Part shown: piece after piece, positions 58,790 through 64,000 of the stretch
Layout: the number at the start of each line of letters is the position of its first letter
Numbering within the stretch: position 1 is the stretch's first letter
Source of the DNA: Dermatemys mawii
Lineage: Eukaryota; Chordata; Testudines; Dermatemydidae
NCBI GenBank assembly: GCA_007922305.1
Contig: ML677351.1
Span: 8,111,673-8,175,672, forward strand
Length of the DNA: 64,000 bases
Direction of reading: 5' to 3'
The notes under the pieces: model-generated
Told to the model about the DNA's origin: nothing
Databases searched by the model: none
Seen by the model: the letters and a program-made list of their open reading frames with translations, nothing else
Program-made: the position numbers and the translations under genes

Positions 58790-59488
58790 CATGTTGCATT
58801 CATGGGAAAAAAACCCAAACAAAAACAACCCTAGAGTATAAATTGCCATACTGCAGCACTAAGGGATCAAAACAACAAAAATCTTCACAGCCTTGTGAGC
58901 TCAGCTGTGTCCAGGGGACTCCTGACCTTGGCTTTGCAGCAGGTCAACCAATTTAGAGATGAACAGTAAGACTTCTTGACATGTCCTGACACAAAACAAA
59001 ATCCTTAGGTCCCAAGCTATGAGTTATGGAGCTTGTGTAAATGAGCTCCCTCTTGCCTGTTCACAACAACTCCCAGTTCTCAAAAAGAATATCTCCACAC
59101 CTCCTAGGAGCAATATGAGATGGTTCACCTGTACTTTGCATCTGGTAACACTGGTCTACAATTTTTTAGAAGTTGTCTGCTTCAGAGATAAAATGCGATA
59201 TTTATTATGTATTTTGATGTGCTGAATTCAAATATGACAATTAAAACAACTGGCTACTGTTTCTAAGATATTTAAGTTTTTATATTTTATGTCTGTGTAT
59301 ATTGTGTAGATAGTAGAGTTTTAATCATAATTTGTAAACCTAGGTCTTTTCATGTGTTTATGGTTGCTTTACATGATAATATTTCACCTGTCCTTTTTAT
59401 GTAACACTTTAAAAATCAGCAAAAGGGTTATAGAAATAAAATGTATTATGAAACAAAAGACAAAAAACTATTATGTACATAGTTTAGT
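58790..59488. other. Flank and 3' side of the zinc-finger-like gene copy
   Basis: AT-rich. Plus-strand TTTATTTCTATAACCC-type polyadenylation context for the minus-strand gene is possible near 59430-59440 (minus AATAAA-like), but I could not define the element's left end. Confidence 0.3.
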
Positions 59489-59489
59489 C

Positions 59490-60744
59490 CTATTCAGTGT
59501 CTACTCGGCGCTTCTTGGCTTGTCTCTTGTATTCATTAAATGGAGCATCTCTTGTCACTGTCCAGCAATAGTCTGCAAGCATTGATGGGTTCCATTTGCC
59601 CTGATAGCATTTCTCCATTGTTGCAATGTCCTGGTGAAATCGCTCGCCGTGCTCGTCGCTCACTGCTCTGCAATTCAGTGGAAAAATCTTTCCTGATGTA
59701 GTGGGAATCTCTTGCACGACTATCCCATTTGCAGAGAAAACAGCAGTTCTTTGTGTATCCAGTCTGCAGACCAAGGAAAAGAGCGACAACCTTCAAATCG
59801 CGACAAAGCTGCCACTGATGTTGGTCATAGTTTATGCACCTCAAAAGTTGTTTCATGTTGTCATAGGTTTCCTTCATATGGACTGCATGACCAACTGGAA
59901 TTGATGGCAAAACATTGCCATTATGCAGCAAAACAGCTTTGAGACTCATCTTCGATGAATCAGTGAAGAGTCTCCACTCATCTGGATCGTGAACGATGTT
60001 GAGGGCTGCCATCACACCATCGATGTTGTTGCAGGCTACAAGATCACCTTCCACGAAGAAGAATGGGACAAGATCCTTTTGACGGTCATGGAACATGGAA
60101 ACCCTAACATCACATGCCAGGAGATTCCACTGCTGTAGTCTGGAGCCCAACAGCTCTGCCTTACTCTTGGGTAGTTCCAAATCCCTGACAAGGTCATTCA
60201 GTTCAGCTTGCATTATGAGGTGTAGTTCAGAGGAGAAGGATGGAAGAAAATGTGGGTCCTGTGACATTGATGGTTCAGGACCAAAAGTTTCATCCTCTTC
60301 CTCTTTCTCGTCTGACTCAAGTGAGGATGATTCTGGTGCATCAGGAACCGGCAGTCCTTCTCCGTGGGGTATTGGGCGTATAGCTGATGGAATGTTTGGA
60401 TAATGCACAGTCCACTTTTTCTTCTTTGACACACCTTTCCCAACTGGAGGCACCATGCAGAAGTAACAATTGCTGCTATGATCTGTTGGCTCTCTCCACA
60501 TCATTCGCACTGCAAAAGGCATAGATTTCCTTTTCCTGTTCAACCACTGGCAAAGATTTGTTGCACAAGTGTTGCAGCATATGTGTGGGGCCCACCTCTT
60601 GTCCTGATCTCCAATTTTGCAGCCAAAATAAAGGTGATAGGCTTTTTTAACCATAGTGGTTATACTGCACTTTTGTGATGCAAAAGTCACTTCACCACAA
60701 ACATAGCAGAAGTTATCTGCACTGTTCACACAAGTACGAGGCAT
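59490..60744 (-). pseudogene. Multicopy zinc-finger-like protein gene, internally deleted
   Basis: The minus frame from M1 at 60744 runs 402 codons and is the longest in the window. The N-terminus has paired cysteines C13-x2-C16 and C57-x2-C60 around GCKIGDQDKRWAPHICC, resembling a ZAD-type zinc-binding fold, with a third pair at C93-x2-C96. An acidic Ser/Glu/Asp linker follows (about 137-155), then NDLVRDLELPKSKAELLGSR, LFTDSSKMSLKAVLLHNGN and CCFLCKWDSRARDSHY. After roughly residue 345 (near 59695) homology jumps to another frame, RAVSDEHGERFHQD ... KWNPSMLADYCWT, stopping at 59490. I recognise a large uncharacterised family seen in many copies in turtles, arthropods and Hydra. Relative to it, about 150 residues seem to be missing at the frame switch. 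Function unknown; probably carried by a mobile element. Confidence 0.7.
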
Positions 60745-61075
60745 CTCTGCTCACTTTGGCTAAACAGAAATGTGTCCCTTTGCAAAATCAAACACTGACA
60801 AATAAGAGAGTACAACACTGTATGATTTCTAGAGCTGATGTAGGGCAATTTGTTCAGCAGAGTGGTGTAAGCTTCGTTATGATTGCATCATCCATGACTT
60901 CTAGGAATAACATGATGCAATTCATATCATGTATGACGCAATACCAGCTTCAGATTGCATCATTCATTGTTTTGCCTAAAAAGCAAGTACTGTCCAAACC
61001 CAGTCATAGATTTATTCATAGATCTAGTCAAAGATGTATTTTAGTCATTTCTGGTTTAAACTGAGATCCCTTCCC
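60745..61075 (-). promoter_or_regulatory. 5' flank with four TGATGCAAT-type motifs
   Basis: ATTGCATCAT occurs at 60882-60891 and 60954-60963. Its complement ATGATGCAAT is at 60912-60921, and a one-base variant ATGACGCAAT at 60933-60942. TGATGCAAT matches the core of C/EBP-ATF composite (CARE) sites, so the flank could be a stress-responsive promoter. Equally it could be a set of subterminal repeats bound by the element's own protein. No TATA box identified. Confidence 0.4.
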
Positions 61076-61079
61076 TTTA

Positions 61080-64000
61080 TAACTCACTTATCCTTCGCCA
61101 TTCCCATGTCAAGGGTCATATATACTGACCCAATAGCATATCTTGAAAACTAGAGCCAATCAACAATTTTAAGCATCATTTTCGTTCTCAGTGACCCAGA
61201 ATTAGTAAAGTTTGACTACATTTATTTCAGAAGCATTTTGGCTGTAGAGCAGTGTAATAGGCTGCAATTGTATGTGGTTTACTGGGCAAAAGATTATAAA
61301 CTCTTCCTAAAAATTACCATCTAACCTCTATTGTTATAAAATTCCGCTGTAAGTTATGTATATGTGTACACACACACTCGCTGTGCATACATACAGACAC
61401 AGAGTATCAAACTATTTAGTGTTATTCTCATCTATCCTAGCTGAAAGAATAATATTTGCACAAGGACCAGGAGAGACTAGTGTTAGGGGCAGCTCCACTA
61501 GACTGCAATAGCTGTCAGGGAAAGCACTTTTTCCAGTGTACAAGTATATTCAAGGGTTAGAGGTACAGCACAGACCAAAGAAAATATGTTTTACAGGAAA
61601 AAAAGCTTCTACAGCTTATACAGTGTGTGTGTGTGTGTGTATACATACACAAACATACATATATACACATATTATATACACACATATATATAAACATATA
61701 TATATAGCATCAAACTACACTGAGCATATGAATATTTCTTAAATAAGTATTCCAGACAAGAATTGCCACAGTTCATCTTGCACAAACAATCTTAACTCTG
61801 TCCCATTCACATATGCACTGTGACGCTGTCTCACAGCCTTTAATTACATGTTCACAGTCCATTTCTCAAAGAATCCTACACTTTCTTCCGAAGCCTCAAA
61901 TACAAATATAAAGTTGTTTTCATTCCAGCATTCTTACACTATTTCCATTGTCCTAATAGTCTGCCACTCTGACCTGAGGGTGAATTCCTTCCTGACCCTA
62001 CATCTAGTTATCATTAGACCCTGACTTGTGGGTAAAACCCACCAGCCAAACACCTGGAAAATCCCTCCCCATCTAATGTCTCATCTTTGTCCATTTGAGA
62101 TATTTGCTTAAGAAAGTTTGGCTTATATGTATATGACAAACCCTCAAAATTTTCAAAGGAGCTTATAATGTTGAATGCCCAGGTTTATAGACACTTAGGG
62201 TGATATCTTGGCCCACACTGAAATTGATGGGGCCACAATTTCACCCTTCGGTCTGATTTAAGAGATGCTCACATACGTCTCCAAAATAGTTTCTGTGTTG
62301 GTCTGCTGGCATAGATACTATAGGTCAGTGCCTAAGATCTCACCTTCTGGAGTCACTTGATGAGTCTGAACTCTCAGATTTATCTCAGATTTATTTTTTT
62401 AAAAAAATATTCTGGCCCTTGTAAATGCCAAAAAACCCTTGAAAACACAACAAAAGCATAACTGATCCCTGCCTGAGTCTGCAGACAGCCTGAAAGAATA
62501 GCTCCAGGAGGTGTAAACTTTCCCATTCATCTTAACTGTGAAAACTGCTGCCACTCTAAGCAAGGGTAAGGCTATGGGGCCCCATGCACAGGGTGGCCGA
62601 GGCTCTGGATTGCATTATTTCAACACTCCTGGTACCTTCTTTATTTTTGTGTTGCAAGGAAAGTGTTGGATGTGTGTGGGGCGGGGGGGAGGAATGACTC
62701 ACTCAGCCTAAGTGTGTCCTTTCAGAATGCTAAACTGAATAGAATTCCATACCAAGAGTCCAGCACAGCTTGAATTTAAATGTTAATGCTGTTTTTCATG
62801 TGCTTGCCGTACTGAGTACTACACCCTATACTGCACCTCATCCTCCCCCCATACCATTCCTCTTCACATTTAGTCAGACATGTACAGCAGGTCCAGCAGA
62901 TACTGTAATCCCAATGATTTTCATATGGACAGTCCATGAGCAACTGCACAGACATAGAACTATTTCATGCCCTAGGCTCCTGGAATGTAGCAGCTAACTG
63001 TGGATTCTAGACAGATACATTTTATCACTGGTGTCAAATTTACTAAAAAATTGCCACAGAATTCCTTTAACATTGGCTGCAATTTTGAGTCCTGGAAAGC
63101 ATCAGGGGAACACAGGGGGCCTAGTCTGTGGAATTTGTCTCCCAAAGTTGGAGCGGTTATGGATGATGGAATATGCTTTTTAGACAAGTCAACTGAAATT
63201 AAGATGATCTCACTGAAACAGGAACTATTTTTTTTCTTTCCATGTCATGTGAATAAGATAAAATTGGGTTTCAAGGGAAACAGTCAGTTCTGACTACTTT
63301 GTTTCGCTAATTTAATTTACAGAATTTGACTGTATATCCAGCAACATTCACAAAGGACCCAATTAAATGAAATCACATCATCACTTAGAACCCATACAGT
63401 ACTGGAGAAATGCTTGAAAATGATTGTCACCATATAAACAAAACCAAAACATTGCTAGTTACAAATGACTGTAAAAGAAACACATATATTCTTTTAAAAC
63501 TATGTGATATCTAACCATAAATAATGAGTCACTTTTATGTCATAAAAAGAGTGATCATGATCCTCATCTGACAGAAATAGACATTGGTCCAATGTCTGTA
63601 ATACAGATGCCCTGGTTTACACCAGCTAAATATCTGGCCCATTAACTAAAAGCTCATTTTAATAACATGATTACAAAAATAGTATTAAATAGAATGTATT
63701 TTTTATAAATAAAGAATGAATTGGGATTTTAACCACGTTTTGACAAGATTTAAAGCTCAGTTTTCGTTGAATTCTTCCTAATGAGAATCAAAACCTGGCC
63801 AGCCCTTACACAGTTGTATAAGGGACTGGAGGGCACAAGGAGTTGATGCCAAGACAGTATTTACTTGAAGGGCTATACTATGAGTGAGTTGCAATGAAAT
63901 GGTCACAATCTTGCCATGCAAATTGTCTCAGCAACATCCCTCATGCTAGGCAGCCTGGGCAGAGAGAATGTTCAGATATCTCAAAAAGGGGGTGGGGCTT
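61080..64000. other. AT-rich sequence to the end of the window
   Basis: Apart from the TG/TA microsatellite at 61623-61707 and an AC-rich patch at 61365-61380 nothing is recognised. The short plus frames at 62770-62997 and 63000-63293 have no domain. Confidence 0.5.
61623..61707. repeat. Compound TG/TA/CA microsatellite
   Basis: (GT)n followed by alternating ATAC and TATA units up to TATATATATAG. Alternating purine-pyrimidine, likely length-variable. Confidence 0.9.

Noticed and set aside
59701..60403. Plus-strand frames opposite the zinc-finger-like gene
   Set aside because: All are antisense to the 402-codon frame, which has recognisable family motifs; the plus readings do not.

Overview
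The window looks like nuclear DNA from a turtle (or a close reptilian relative). It is AT-rich and gene-poor, and it carries CR1 retrotransposons, MIR-like CORE-SINEs, several hAT-type DNA elements, LTR remnants and foldback elements of the kinds that dominate turtle genomes. The only host coding exon I can recognise lies on the minus strand at 7346-7616. It encodes the N-terminal segment of the axon-guidance receptor ROBO1, starting with a signal peptide and ending at a splice donor. ROBO1 has very large introns near its 5' end, so most of the window is probably ROBO1 intron or 5' flank read on its non-coding strand.

Layout. 1-7345: intron downstream of the exon, with CORE-SINEs, a short tandem repeat and a nested palindrome. 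7346-7616: ROBO1 exon. 7750-13900: AT-rich unique sequence. 13929-16900: degenerate CR1 on the minus strand, split by a foldback element. 17564-18791: long LTR split by a second copy of the foldback element, then a small MITE at 18861-19143. 19150-23080: unique sequence. 23521-24180: solo LTR. 26087-27553: large foldback element built from two inverted hAT transposase ends. 31131-31923: LTR inside a palindromic repeat. 34133-34839, 37617-38099, 42752-43866 and 45479-46264: four non-autonomous hAT elements. 53067-56530: a second CR1 with recognisable endonuclease and reverse-transcriptase blocks, split by a hairpin-rich MITE. 58383-58784: solo LTR with clean 5-bp duplications. 59490-60744: a long minus-strand reading frame for a multicopy zinc-finger-like protein of unknown function that has lost an internal segment. 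61070-64000: unique sequence with a dinucleotide repeat.

Nothing here is an operon or a cluster of cooperating genes. The biology is one developmental-gene exon embedded in a layered transposon record. Nested insertions give relative ages: the host element is older than the insert in at least six places. The most unusual items are the zinc-finger-like gene copy with four CARE-like TGATGCAAT motifs in its 5' flank, the foldback hAT composite, and a foldback retroposon family that makes 13-bp target duplications. No tRNA or rRNA gene, CRISPR array or bacterial feature was seen. Family names and turtle assignment come from recognition of sequence features, not from database searches.
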